Shown in pieces: positions 27,443-35,389 of a DNA stretch of 59,232 bases. Position numbers and translations under genes: made by a program. The notes beneath the pieces are model-generated. The model was not told the origin of the DNA. It saw only the letters and a program-made list of their open reading frames with translations, and did not search any database. The DNA comes from a virus. Position 1 is the stretch's first letter. The number at the start of each line of letters is the position of its first letter. Where the stretch lies: IMG/VR virus record IMGVR_UViG_3300033153_001737, positions 1 through 59,232 of that record; one strand, given 5' to 3'.

Positions 27443-27739
27443 TTAGTTGTCACAAGGTCGATAGTTTGGATTAAACCCAGATGGTTTATTCTCCAATTCC
27501 TTAATCCTCGCTTCCAACTGAGCAATTTTATTGTTTAGCTCATCCAATGTACATTGCCCATCAATGGCATCTTGCTTGCGTTCCTTATTTAGTTCAGCAA
27601 TCTTCTCAAGGTTCTTGGAGTCAGGGGCTTCCAGCCATTCTAAATAGACAGGGTTGATAACTTCAAATCCTAATTCATTCTTATAGACTGCTTTTTGTAA
27701 TATTTCTTTCTCAAACGCCTCTCTTGCGCTATTGCTCAT
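27443..27739 (-). CDS. Coiled-coil protein, 98 aa
   Basis: Two helical, charged segments; the second (LDELNNKIAQLEARIKELEN) has clear heptads. The end is PNYRPCDN. Likely a small oligomeric protein; no function inferred. Confidence 0.55.
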   Translation of the reverse strand: MSNSAREAFEKEILQKAVYKNELGFEVINPVYLEWLEAPDSKNLEKIAELNKERKQDAIDGQCTLDELNNKIAQLEARIKELENKPSGFNPNYRPCDN

Positions 27740-27947
27740 TGGGAACCTCTATAGTTATTGGAATACATCTTAATTCGCTTTTTCTTTTTTTATAATGTGC
27801 ATCTACTGAGTTTCTATGAATACCACATAGTTCATAAATTTTCCCCAGTATTGGCTCTGGAGACACCCATTTTGCAGGGTTAGAGCAGTATGCAGCTTCA
27901 GCATAATAGCCAACACTCCCCATTGTCATATCGCATCTACCCTTCAT
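27729..27947 (-). CDS. Small Cys/His protein, 72 aa
   Basis: Contains YCSNPAKWV and YELCGIHRNSVD. Cys-x-x-x-x-W and Cys-Gly-x-His may bind a metal, as in small zinc-containing phage proteins. The first ATG is used; a later in-frame ATG (MTMGSV) is possible. Function unknown. Confidence 0.5.
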   Translation of the reverse strand: MKGRCDMTMGSVGYYAEAAYCSNPAKWVSPEPILGKIYELCGIHRNSVDAHYKKRKSELRCIPITIEVPNEQ

Positions 27948-27991
27948 CCTCTAACTCCTTTGGTAAATTGTTTTACCGTTTCTGGTGACGC

Positions 27992-28198
27992 TCATAATGA
28001 TTTCAGGATTTCACTCTTAAAGCGGTCCATAATCTCATCTAATGTTATGATACTGTTCTCAAGTGCTGAATCTATTGCACCGACACCTAATTCTTCATCT
28101 TCTTTACGGTCATAGTACATAAACTTAGCAACGAGGTCTGATACCGTATCAAGGATTACCTTTTTAGTCTTAGCTTCTTCTAATGTAAATTCGTTCAT
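27992..28198 (-). CDS. Small acidic protein, 68 aa
   Basis: ATG at 28198 directly follows the stop of the upstream gene with one base between. Acidic and helical (MNEFTLEEAKTKK, DEIMDRFKSEIL). The frame is open upstream but would overlap that gene fully. No domain recognised. Confidence 0.5.
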   Translation of the reverse strand: MNEFTLEEAKTKKVILDTVSDLVAKFMYYDRKEDEELGVGAIDSALENSIITLDEIMDRFKSEILKSL

Positions 28199-28199
28199 G

Positions 28200-28391
28200 T
28201 TAAAGCTTCTCAATCTTGGTGATATGGTTGGGCAATATAAAATAACGGCAATCACTTCCCTTGGTAAACTCACGCCATACAGTAATCCAGAAACCATCTT
28301 TGACCTCATCCAAGGCAACATTCACTACTATCGAGCATTCTTCAACACCAGCAAACATAAAATCACATTTAATTTTACTCATACTACTCAC
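28200..28391 (-). CDS. Small unknown protein, 63 aa
   Basis: Beta-like (CDFMFAGVEECSIVVNVAL) with AGAAGGAGAGGG upstream of the ATG. Ends one base before the next ATG. No domain recognised. Confidence 0.5.
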   Translation of the reverse strand: MSSMSKIKCDFMFAGVEECSIVVNVALDEVKDGFWITVWREFTKGSDCRYFILPNHITKIEKL

Positions 28392-28414
28392 CCTCTCCTT
28401 CTAATGTTATCATG

Positions 28415-28636
28415 TTATGAGGTTTCTCTAACATAAGCGTGATTCCATCTTCTTCTATGTCGCTCATGTCCAGCAGGTTCATCATGTCCGACTACTTTTC
28501 TTCCGCACCCAGGGCAGTTTGCTTGGTCATCGCAAATAGCGGTATTGCAGCACAAAGTAAAGAATGTGCTATTAGTTCCGCTTGGGTAAAGACTATGTAG
28601 CCCTACTGGGTAATCATCATTTGGAATCATCCTCAA
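28415..28636 (-). CDS. Zinc-ribbon protein, 73 aa
   Basis: Has CCNTAICDDQANCPGCGRK: a pair of Cys-x-x-Cys-like groups typical of small zinc ribbons, followed by a His/Arg-rich tail. Overlaps the upstream gene by 4 bases. Likely nucleic-acid or protein binding; partner unknown. Confidence 0.55.
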   Translation of the reverse strand: MRMIPNDDYPVGLHSLYPSGTNSTFFTLCCNTAICDDQANCPGCGRKVVGHDEPAGHERHRRRWNHAYVRETS

Positions 28637-29160
28637 TCCTCCTCTATAGTTACTAATGCGACTTTGATTGGTTCATCTTCCCATTTAAGGCTTGGGAATA
28701 AATAATTACTTAATCGTTCTGAGATACCAAAATATACCATGTCAATATCGCCCTTATTAAAGAGCCATTCACTTGACTCTATATCTCTTTCTGGCCTCAT
28801 TTCATACAAACAAGTACCACCTGAATCGTCTGTTGCCACCCACAACACCTCAGCTTCATCAATCTTAGACTTCAAGACTTCATATTTGGATTTCCAATGA
28901 GATACATCTTGGTCTACTACTGTTTTCAGTGAGTCTATTTCACGTTTCTTGTGTCCAATCAGCCTTTTCATTCCTTCAAGCTCGACACTTAAACCTTGAG
29001 CTATTCCAATGTATTTGTCCAAACTTTTATGGAGGCTTAAATTCTCTTGTTGTGATTTTTTAAACATCTCAATGATAAATGGCTTAGTCGCTTTCATCAT
29101 TTCTTTTTGCCAGCTATCATCAAACGGCTCAAACTTCTCTATCAATTCTTGTCGATTCAT
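28633..29160 (-). CDS. Coiled-coil protein, 175 aa
   Basis: ATG at 29160 is chosen over an in-frame ATG at 29196 because it follows a GA-rich site and keeps the overlap with the upstream gene short. Long helices with heptads (SLHKSLDKYIGIAQGLSVEL, KKREIDSLKTVVDQDVSHWK) and an acidic C-terminal beta part. No family recognised. Confidence 0.55.
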   Translation of the reverse strand: MNRQELIEKFEPFDDSWQKEMMKATKPFIIEMFKKSQQENLSLHKSLDKYIGIAQGLSVELEGMKRLIGHKKREIDSLKTVVDQDVSHWKSKYEVLKSKIDEAEVLWVATDDSGGTCLYEMRPERDIESSEWLFNKGDIDMVYFGISERLSNYLFPSLKWEDEPIKVALVTIEED

Positions 29161-29347
29161 ATTCAATCTCGCCTTTCGCATTCTCAAAAGTTGCATGTTC
29201 TCTACAATTTGAGCAAATATTCATATCATTCCATTTGTTAGCAGTACAACATGTAGATAAATATTCATCGTTATTAATAATAATCGGTTCATCAGGTGGG
29301 TCAAGATGTGACTCTTGACCCCTAAAATTATGATGATATTGATTCAT
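29129..29347 (-). CDS. Zinc-ribbon protein, 72 aa
   Basis: Carries STCCTANKWND and NICSNCREH, that is a Cys-Cys and a Cys-x-x-Cys about 15 residues apart, a small zinc ribbon. Similar layout to the 28415 gene, suggesting related adaptor proteins. Function unknown. Confidence 0.55.
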   Translation of the reverse strand: MNQYHHNFRGQESHLDPPDEPIIINNDEYLSTCCTANKWNDMNICSNCREHATFENAKGEIEYESTRIDREV

Positions 29348-29766
29348 TATCGTCTTCTCAAATATACTGAAAAGTGTTTACTGTTAGTTTTACTTGAATC
29401 TCCACTTTTTGAATAGCCACCTTTAATTGGATGTCTATATCTAATTTGAAGTTTATACAATGACTTAGACTTTTTCATCAGTCTATTGATAGAAGCAACA
29501 TAGCTTCGATTGCCTTGTACATTCTCAATATCATTAACTAAATGAACATTAAACTGACTTCTAATTTGTTCAACTTTTTCCTGTGCCTTAATTATCTCAC
29601 CATAATTGTAACGCATATTCTCATATGATTTCATTATACTAAAATAACGGTCTTTATATTCCTTACGGAGAGCATTGGCTCTAATAAATAAAATAAAAAC
29701 GGTTACTAGACACAAGAATAAAATTAGTATCGAATAATATATGACATCAAACTGCAAATTTAACAT
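29347..29766 (-). CDS. Membrane-anchored coiled-coil protein, 139 aa
   Basis: ATG at 29766 follows GGAAG. N-terminal single membrane helix (SILILFLCLVTVFILFI), then a charged helix and a basic tail rich in Lys, Ser and Arg. Probably in the inner membrane with most of the protein in the cytoplasm. Function unknown. Confidence 0.6.
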   Translation of the reverse strand: MLNLQFDVIYYSILILFLCLVTVFILFIRANALRKEYKDRYFSIMKSYENMRYNYGEIIKAQEKVEQIRSQFNVHLVNDIENVQGNRSYVASINRLMKKSKSLYKLQIRYRHPIKGGYSKSGDSSKTNSKHFSVYLRRR

Positions 29767-30421
29767 CAGCTTCTTCCTCTGCATTTGTTAAATTTTGTTC
29801 GTAATAAGCTATTTGTTTTCTAGCATCAAGTGTTGTTTTCTTAACCCATCGCTCTTTAGCCTTTGCGGCAAGCATTTCAAAAGACATTGCTACATCACCC
29901 CAGCGAGCAATCAAATAGCGACCTGTTTCGGTAAAGTTAGGATGTTTACCTCCAGCAGATTTAACATCTTCTTCTGAGCTAAATTCTTTATCTTTTAATT
30001 CCTTTGCTGAGTCCTCGTAAAAATCATATTCAGACCAATGTCCGGTATATCCAACAAGAATAGGGTCTGGACTTTCGTCATCATAGTGTACTTCCATCTT
30101 GATAAAATATTGTTCGTCAATAGAAAGTTTTGCAAGGCTAAGAACCTCAACAGGTATTGGTGCAATTCTATAGTTTTTAATATCTTCTCTTCGCCCACAC
30201 AATTCGCCAAATATATCTCTCAGTACGCGATTCATTGGCGTGAAAGGTATAGGCGACTTAGATGGTGTTAATACTTCATTTTGACCCTTTAACCCTAGTG
30301 ATGCTGTCAATTCTTTCCACTCTTTTTGTTTTTCTTTGTCATAGACTAAATTTTTCGTCTCTTCGACCATAAAGGACTGTACGACATTTGCTACATTTAC
30401 GGGTGTTTTCATTTGTTCCAC
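29747..30421 (-). CDS. Unknown early protein, 224 aa
   Basis: GTG at 30421 has AAGGAA 8 bases upstream and is preferred to the ATG at 30412. The middle is mixed alpha/beta (YRIAPIPVEVLSLAKLSIDE, YFIKMEVHYDDE); no recognised fold. It follows a terminator, so it probably begins a transcript reaching the accessory block. Confidence 0.6.
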   Translation of the reverse strand: MEQMKTPVNVANVVQSFMVEETKNLVYDKEKQKEWKELTASLGLKGQNEVLTPSKSPIPFTPMNRVLRDIFGELCGRREDIKNYRIAPIPVEVLSLAKLSIDEQYFIKMEVHYDDESPDPILVGYTGHWSEYDFYEDSAKELKDKEFSSEEDVKSAGGKHPNFTETGRYLIARWGDVAMSFEMLAAKAKERWVKKTTLDARKQIAYYEQNLTNAEEEADVKFAV

Positions 30422-30440
30422 AATATTATTCCTTAAAATA

Positions 30441-30470
30441 AAAAGGGGCTAGACTTTCATCCAACCCCTT
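30441..30470 (-). terminator. Rho-independent terminator after the SSB-like gene
   Basis: On the - strand AAGGGG (30470-30465) pairs with CCCCTT (30448-30443) and is followed by TTTTTATTTT. It lies in the gap after the SSB-like gene. Its 3' arm shares 15 bases (30440-30454) with the terminator at 37665-37691. Confidence 0.8.
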
Positions 30471-30499
30471 CGGTTTATTCTCAACTGTCCTTTAATTCC

Positions 30500-31156
30500 T
30501 CAAAATGGAGCCTGTTCATCACCGTCGCTGATTTCAATTTTCTCACCTTCAGTCCAGGGTGAATAACCGATAACCTTTAACGACTCGCCGTACACTTGTT
30601 TTCCGTCAGAATCTTTTACATCTTCCCATTGTTCAGTATCTTCATTTTTGACCCGACGTTTGTATTTCTTCCAGCCAAGCTCAATAATACAGGGAAGTCC
30701 GAGTACGTCATCTGCGTCAATTTTCTGAAGAAGTGGCTTCTCGACCTTAAACTTACCTTTGCCAAATTCCTTCATCGGAAATTCAACGCCAATAGCTTCC
30801 ATTCGGTCAGCATACACTTCGTTAGTCATCCAATCCTTTGTAGACTCTTCATAAAACCAACTACCGTCGTCCTCTACTTCAGCGCCAGTCATAAAGTCAG
30901 CACTAATATAAACCTGTTTACCATCGTCACCAATAATCGGAAGCCGTCTACGGTCAGCAGTTTCATTATATACATATTTAGGGACTTTAATTTTCTTAGC
31001 TTCGTCGGCAATTCGACAAGTTAGGTTGAATACCTCTTTACTGCCTGCCCATTCACGGCTTTTCATTCCAATTACATGAGCTGGATATGTGCCCTCAACT
31101 CGCATCGAACGTCGGTCATCTTCGCCAAAAGGTGTTTCTTTTTCTGGACTTCTCAT
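30500..31156 (-). CDS. Single-stranded DNA-binding protein-like, 218 aa
   Basis: Compact beta-rich protein with an acidic C-terminal tip EISDGDEQAPF (208-218); such D/E-rich ends with Pro-Phe are the partner-binding tail of SSB proteins. Its place next to Rad52-like and Cas4-like genes and its own transcription unit bounded by terminators fit an abundant ssDNA-binding protein. Family could not be named from sequence alone; OB-fold strands are expected but not proven. Confidence 0.65.
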   Translation of the reverse strand: MRSPEKETPFGEDDRRSMRVEGTYPAHVIGMKSREWAGSKEVFNLTCRIADEAKKIKVPKYVYNETADRRRLPIIGDDGKQVYISADFMTGAEVEDDGSWFYEESTKDWMTNEVYADRMEAIGVEFPMKEFGKGKFKVEKPLLQKIDADDVLGLPCIIELGWKKYKRRVKNEDTEQWEDVKDSDGKQVYGESLKVIGYSPWTEGEKIEISDGDEQAPF

Positions 31157-31188
31157 TATTTACTTCCTTTAATTTATTAAGACTAAAA

Positions 31189-31219
31189 AACCCCACCGAA
31201 ACATTGTCTCGATGGGGTT
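31189..31219. terminator. Bidirectional terminator between the SSB-like gene and the next unit
   Basis: AACCCCA-CGA (31189-31199) pairs with TCG-TGGGGTT (31209-31219), with an A-run on one side (31185-31190) and a T-run on the other (31221-31227). Acts after the 31248 gene on the - strand and could act on both strands. Confidence 0.85.
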
Positions 31220-31247
31220 CTTTTTTTAGAATTTAGTATGTGTACAA

Positions 31248-31703
31248 TTAACTCTTTTTGGACGATTTTGCAGGAGCTTCGGCTACTGGAGCCTCTTCTA
31301 ATTTGCAATACTTCTCCATAAGAGTTTTGAATTCGGCACGAAATGCCTTTTGTTCATCTGAAGCAACACCGCCTCCTTTAAAATAAAGGTTAGGATATAC
31401 ATGGCCTTTATCTGCGTTTAACATGAACATTTTTGGTCCCTTTGAGCGACCAGCGCCATCACCACCAACGGTTCCGGCTTTACAAATACCAGCTTTTTGA
31501 TATTCTTCTACAGTTTGCGTCAAAAGTTCATCAGCGATATATTGTTTAATATCTTTGATTGCAACTTTCTTCTGCAATTTGGTTTTACCAATAGCGACAT
31601 CCAAACTGTCTGAAATGTCTCCAGTTTCGATTCCGCGTACTAGGACTTCTACACCAAATTGACTTCCACCAGCATCTAACAGCTCTTGCAATAAACCTGA
31701 CAT
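31248..31703 (-). CDS. Unknown early protein, 151 aa
   Basis: ATG at 31703 has AAGGAG upstream; the frame is open further upstream but that part covers the promoter. The N-terminus is helical (MSGLLQELLDAGGSQFGVE), the centre carries Gly-rich KAGTVGGDGAGRSKG and the end is Ala/Ser/Lys-rich. It sits between a promoter-like site and a strong terminator, as a separately expressed, probably abundant protein. Function unknown. Confidence 0.65.
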   Translation of the reverse strand: MSGLLQELLDAGGSQFGVEVLVRGIETGDISDSLDVAIGKTKLQKKVAIKDIKQYIADELLTQTVEEYQKAGICKAGTVGGDGAGRSKGPKMFMLNADKGHVYPNLYFKGGGVASDEQKAFRAEFKTLMEKYCKLEEAPVAEAPAKSSKKS

Positions 31704-31750
31704 TGTTAATGTCTCCTTTTTACGTTGTGTTTGCTTATCTTCATACACAC

Positions 31751-31778
31751 AATATAACGCGTGTACCTCTAAAAACAA
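31751..31778 (-). promoter_or_regulatory. Sigma70-like promoter for the 31703 gene
   Basis: On the - strand TTGTTT (31778-31773), 16 bases, TATATT (31756-31751), then AAAAGGAGACATT before the ATG at 31703. Sequence shape only; the start of transcription is not shown. Confidence 0.5.
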
Positions 31779-31789
31779 GCGATATTTGA

Positions 31790-32053
31790 TTAAAACTCAG
31801 TGTTTGAATTACTTTTTTCTGATAAAATTAATTCGCGTACCTCAACTTCGTCGTCAAAAGTTTCAATTAAATCTATACGAGATATGTAACTGGGGTTACG
31901 TAATAGCTGTTTCCCGTCACTTTCAAACACTAACCAAGTCTTACCAGAAGGATGTGTAACGCCTTGGAAAACGGCGTAAGGTGTTAATTCTCCTGAGTTT
32001 AGCTCGACTTCATAAGCGTTGTCCACGTCTAATATTTCTTCCCAGCTATTCAT
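31790..32053 (-). CDS. Small unknown protein, 87 aa
   Basis: ATG at 32053 overlaps the stop of the Rad52-like gene by 8 bases, so it is probably translated by coupling; no clear Shine-Dalgarno. Acidic, beta-like with a C-terminal acidic helix (MNSWEEILDVDNAYEVELNS). No domain recognised. Confidence 0.55.
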   Translation of the reverse strand: MNSWEEILDVDNAYEVELNSGELTPYAVFQGVTHPSGKTWLVFESDGKQLLRNPSYISRIDLIETFDDEVEVRELILSEKSNSNTEF

Positions 32054-32729
32054 CTTTAACCCACCCATCTTCAAGGTCAGCATCACACAAACGAATCCAC
32101 TTCTCAATTTTCTGAGTAGATAGATTTAGCGAAGCCTTGTTAATAGTACCGTTAAGTATCTTCTCATCCATTTGCTGTCTTGTAGTTCCTTGTTCTTGTT
32201 CAAGCCAGTCAGCATCAATTTTAGACAACAAATTTAGAAGTGTTGTTCGTTCATCTTGTGACAATGAGGTGTCAACATTTCGATAAACGTCATCTGCAAT
32301 ATTCATGAATGTATTAAAAGCTTTCTTCATACACTCAGTATTGGCAGACTTCCAGGCATTAGATACGGAAACATAGCCGGTCTTGTCCTGTAGCAAGTAA
32401 TTAGCGTGTCCTGCCGTCATATCTCCAGTCCTGATAATGCCATTGTCATACCATGTCAGGCGACCATGTATGCTAAATGCTATTTCTAACTCACCAACAG
32501 GATGTACCATTCGGTCAATAATAGTCCAAGACCAGCCAGGAAAGTATTCGTCAGCGATTCGTCGCATGTATGACATCTCAACATAGTCCATCCCGCCATA
32601 ATCTTTCTTGACCTCATTCTTTGGTGTCTCAAGTGCAGATATTTCTTTGTGTACTTTTTGCATCTTCTCGAAAATTTGAGGGTCGAACATTCCGACCTGA
32701 TTACTAATTGGCGTCAATTGACTGTCCAT
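32046..32729 (-). CDS. Rad52-like single-strand annealing protein, 227 aa
   Basis: Central domain resembles phage Sak/Rad52-type recombinases: YVEMSYMRRIADEYFPGWSW (49-68), then GDMTAGHANYLLQDKTGYVS and NAWKSANTECMKKAFNTF, which fits the 'A-K-AETDA-KRA' pattern of that family. Length near 230 matches. It would anneal complementary ssDNA coated by the SSB-like protein upstream. Assignment rests on motif shape; Redbeta- or Erf-type families are alternatives. Confidence 0.65.
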   Translation of the reverse strand: MDSQLTPISNQVGMFDPQIFEKMQKVHKEISALETPKNEVKKDYGGMDYVEMSYMRRIADEYFPGWSWTIIDRMVHPVGELEIAFSIHGRLTWYDNGIIRTGDMTAGHANYLLQDKTGYVSVSNAWKSANTECMKKAFNTFMNIADDVYRNVDTSLSQDERTTLLNLLSKIDADWLEQEQGTTRQQMDEKILNGTINKASLNLSTQKIEKWIRLCDADLEDGWVKDE

Positions 32730-33006
32730 GCGGTATATCTCCTATTGTTAATATTTTGTCTCGTAGTATTGTAACTATTCCAGTACCTACGACTTTAGCG
32801 ATTGGAAATTGCATTTCTCTCACTTTTTTGTTAATGTCTTGGAGTCTAGAAGTTTGTAAGAATACATCGTCTAAGACGGCTTCTAAGGCTACGACTTGAC
32901 GTTCTAGGTCGAATGAGCGAACTGTATAGGTTTTACCCCCTACAATTACCTCAGACCCTATAGTTATGTCGAAAGCTATAGTCCTAATTACTCTAATTCC
33001 GTTCAT
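32704..33006 (-). CDS. Unknown beta-rich protein, 100 aa
   Basis: Starts MNGIRVIRTIAFDITIGSEV and continues as alternating strands (VIVGGKTYTVRSFDLERQV), with a helical end. Overlaps the Rad52-like gene by 26 bases and the next upstream gene by 4. No domain recognised. Confidence 0.55.
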   Translation of the reverse strand: MNGIRVIRTIAFDITIGSEVIVGGKTYTVRSFDLERQVVALEAVLDDVFLQTSRLQDINKKVREMQFPIAKVVGTGIVTILRDKILTIGDIPHGQSIDAN

Positions 33007-33215
33007 TTTGATTTCTTCATCAGATAATAAGTTGCTAAAATATCTTCATCTCTAATATTTTTAAAAGATGACTTTCCGTACCAACTCCAACTATCTACAA
33101 AACCACCAGTATAGCTGCCGAGAGAGGCTATAATTGGATTATTCATCAATTCATAAGTAGGACTTTGTCCCATAAATAAAGCAATTAAGTCCTTTCTGTC
33201 TAATTCTACTTTCAT
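33003..33215 (-). CDS. Small unknown protein, 70 aa
   Basis: A soluble protein with Gly/Trp-containing turn (TGGFVDSWSWYGKSS) and basic end. 4-base overlaps with both neighbours. No family recognised. Confidence 0.5.
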   Translation of the reverse strand: MKVELDRKDLIALFMGQSPTYELMNNPIIASLGSYTGGFVDSWSWYGKSSFKNIRDEDILATYYLMKKSK

Positions 33216-33613
33216 TCTGATAATTCCTTATAGTAAATTAAAGTTGGATAAACTTCTTCTTCATAACGATGATAGCCAAGAAACTCACCTTCAAGTGCAT
33301 CAATATATGGCATTATCCAGTTAAGAAACATCTCAATTTCATCATCATAATTCTTCAGATTAGATTGAATGAATAAAACATATTGATTAGTAATATCGTC
33401 ATATTTAAATATTGAATGACTTGGCGCATTAAAGTAATAACTATCCATCCAAAATAGCCATTCCCATTGCTCACATTTAAAAAACGGATGTTCAGAAATA
33501 GCTGGTGGCTCATTATCCTTATTGCTTTCTAGCCACTTTAATATATCAATAACATATCCTGGAGTCTCTTTTTTTAATTCTACTGCAAAGTGTAATTGTG
33601 TATACATTCCCAT
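33212..33613 (-). CDS. Unknown acidic protein, 133 aa
   Basis: Rich in Tyr, Trp, Glu and Asp (CEQWEWLFWMDSYYFNAP); one Cys. Helical and acidic, without membrane helix. Overlaps both neighbours. Phage-type small protein with no recognised domain. Confidence 0.55.
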   Translation of the reverse strand: MGMYTQLHFAVELKKETPGYVIDILKWLESNKDNEPPAISEHPFFKCEQWEWLFWMDSYYFNAPSHSIFKYDDITNQYVLFIQSNLKNYDDEIEMFLNWIMPYIDALEGEFLGYHRYEEEVYPTLIYYKELSE

Positions 33614-33951
33614 TATTCGCTAAGCTCCTTTATAATGTCTCTAATTTGTTGATACGACACTGTAACTTTTATCAATATGTCACAACACGGGCCAAAATTA
33701 GCACGGGTAGACAATTCAAGCTCAGCATTAGAAGCAGGATTATCCCACAACATTTGCAGAAACTCGCGAGAATTGTACGACTTAGACTTTTCTTCGTCAA
33801 ACGTGTGAAGATGTGAAGCGACAAAGTAGCCACTGTCAGTCTTTATAACAACGCGACCAGGCATAGTACAAGCTTTAACAATAGCTTCTTCTGGCGTAAT
33901 AGAATAAAAAGACCGACCGGCTACACGATATAAACGTTCAATTGCTGTCAT
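33613..33951 (-). CDS. Unknown protein, 112 aa
   Basis: ATG at 33951 is chosen: it avoids a longer N-terminus with a stretch of Ile/Val that would overlap the upstream membrane-protein gene. Mixed alpha/beta, with SYQQIRDIIKEL at the end. No domain recognised. Confidence 0.5.
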   Translation of the reverse strand: MTAIERLYRVAGRSFYSITPEEAIVKACTMPGRVVIKTDSGYFVASHLHTFDEEKSKSYNSREFLQMLWDNPASNAELELSTRANFGPCCDILIKVTVSYQQIRDIIKELSE

Positions 33952-34120
33952 TATTTCTAATTCTTGCAATGTCAAGGTCAATATTATTATAACATTTAAA
34001 GGCATCTTTTTGCCATTTTTCTAATTCTTTTATCTCTTTAGACTTTGATTCAATTGTGGCCCATGCGCCAACTAAAAAACCAACTAATATTCCTAAGAAT
34101 AAACCAGCTAAAAAACTCAT
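33938..34120 (-). CDS. Small membrane protein, 60 aa
   Basis: N-terminal glycine-rich hydrophobic helix (SFLAGLFLGILVGFLVGAWA) followed by a charged helix, as in small single-span phage proteins. Overlaps the 33951 start by 14 bases. No function inferred. Confidence 0.6.
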   Translation of the reverse strand: MSFLAGLFLGILVGFLVGAWATIESKSKEIKELEKWQKDAFKCYNNIDLDIARIRNNDSN

Positions 34121-34122
34121 GA

Positions 34123-34857
34123 TTATTTACCTTTCTTTTTAAATGGACTAGGGCACTGCCAGCTAAAATCGCAGTAATTGCACTCCCAGCTTTGTACAGG
34201 ACATCCGAAGTCATCACCTGGGTATAATATTTCATCTTTTAACATAATACAGTCATCCCAATATTGAAGGGCTTGATTCTTGTACTTTTTATAGTTAACT
34301 TTCAACTCTTTGAGTTCACCGTCTCCTTTGCGCCAATATAAATTGTGCAGGACAATATTCTTGACATCGAGTTCAGGGTATTTCTCCATCAAGCCATGCG
34401 CATAGCTGATAAGTTGGAATATATACCCTAATTTATCGTAAGCATCTTTACCGAATACATATCGCCACGCCCACGAGTTAGTCGTCTTCTCGTCAATTAC
34501 CTCCAGCACGCCATCAGCAGTATGATAAAAAGCAATGTCGAGGTGGCCAACCACTTTACCATCATGCAGAGACACTTCTTCTTGGATAAATAGTCTTCCA
34601 TTTTCTTCCAACACCTTTCGCTTCAATTCGACGGCTAATTCCATGTCGTCACCAATTAGTGTACCTGTCCTCATGTTTCTCAAACTTTTAGCTGGCGTTT
34701 CCTTTTCGATTCCCTGTCTAGCGTACTGATGTTTAAGGAAACAGCTATTGCCACTAGACATTCGCCATTTGTCGGGGTTGTTGTTTTTTTGAGCCTCTGC
34801 ATTTACATCAATTAGATACTGATTATAAATATGAGGTATCATCTGTATTAGTCTCAT
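34123..34857 (-). CDS. Cas4-like PD-(D/E)xK exonuclease with Fe-S cysteines, 244 aa
   Basis: VVGHLDIAFY (102-111) with D107 and EVIDEKT (119-125) form the PD-(D/E)xK core; QLISYAHG (148-155) is the QxxxY motif. C39 and C219, C226, C229 and C235 form the split four-cysteine set of Cas4/AddB-type Fe-S nucleases. Expected to resect DNA ends to give single strands for the Rad52-like protein. There is no Cas gene or CRISPR array here, so the role is recombination or replication, not adaptation. Confidence 0.8.
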   Translation of the reverse strand: MRLIQMIPHIYNQYLIDVNAEAQKNNNPDKWRMSSGNSCFLKHQYARQGIEKETPAKSLRNMRTGTLIGDDMELAVELKRKVLEENGRLFIQEEVSLHDGKVVGHLDIAFYHTADGVLEVIDEKTTNSWAWRYVFGKDAYDKLGYIFQLISYAHGLMEKYPELDVKNIVLHNLYWRKGDGELKELKVNYKKYKNQALQYWDDCIMLKDEILYPGDDFGCPVQSWECNYCDFSWQCPSPFKKKGK

Positions 34858-35001
34858 TTATTCACCTTTCGCATATATGTACAACACAAATAAATATATC
34901 AAGCCATTAGGTATTTCACCATCAAATACATATAGCCCAATTATTGTTCCAATTAAAGCAACTGAAATATTAAGAAGTCTGTCTTTCAATTTCTTTGTCA
35001 T
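34858..35001 (-). CDS. Small membrane protein, 47 aa
   Basis: Too short for routine calling: ATG at 35001, stop at 34858, directly abutting the nuclease start. A basic N-terminus (MTKKLKDRLL) leads to a hydrophobic helix (ISVALIGTIIGLYVF) and a second weak one. Overlaps the upstream gene by 4 bases. Likely real by packing; role unknown. Confidence 0.55.
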   Translation of the reverse strand: MTKKLKDRLLNISVALIGTIIGLYVFDGEIPNGLIYLFVLYIYAKGE

Positions 35002-35201
35002 TTGTCAATTTCCTTTAAAAAGTCTTCAATAGTTGCCTTGATTGTTATGAGAGTATTTCTTGAGAATGGAACATTAATAACAACTTTAACTTCTTTTTTA
35101 ATTTCATTAAGAATGCAAAATTGAAGCAAGTTTATTCTTGCATCCAATTGAGTAATTACAACTGAATCGCCTTCTTGTGTAAGACTTGTTACGCTTTTCA
35201 T
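34998..35201 (-). CDS. Small unknown protein, 67 aa
   Basis: Two-part protein with a Val/Ile-rich N-terminus (DSVVITQLDARINLLQFCI) and a helical end (IKATIEDFLKEIDK). 4-base overlaps on both sides. No domain recognised. Confidence 0.5.
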   Translation of the reverse strand: MKSVTSLTQEGDSVVITQLDARINLLQFCILNEIKKEVKVVINVPFSRNTLITIKATIEDFLKEIDK

Positions 35202-35389
35202 TGTTGTTTCATCCCTTCAAGTATGTTTTCATGGTCTTTACGATACTCAATATATTTACCTAATATAGCATTCATTTGGTCCATTGTTATGATACCAAGA
35301 CTGTTTATAAGTGAAAGACAAAACAATCGTTCAGCATCGTCATGTTTTACAGCAAATTGAGATATTTTCAAGTCAAGTCCTTGTTTCAT
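35198..35389 (-). CDS. Small unknown protein, 63 aa
   Basis: Helical, acidic end (NILEGMKQQ), Leu-rich centre (AERLFCLSLINSLGIITMDQ). Overlaps the next upstream small gene by 4 bases. No domain recognised. Confidence 0.5.
   Translation of the reverse strand: MKQGLDLKISQFAVKHDDAERLFCLSLINSLGIITMDQMNAILGKYIEYRKDHENILEGMKQQ

Noticed and set aside
34123-34857. CRISPR adaptation system suggested by a Cas4-like gene
   Set aside because: No repeat-spacer array and no Cas1 or Cas2 gene is visible; phage Cas4-like nucleases are common without CRISPR.
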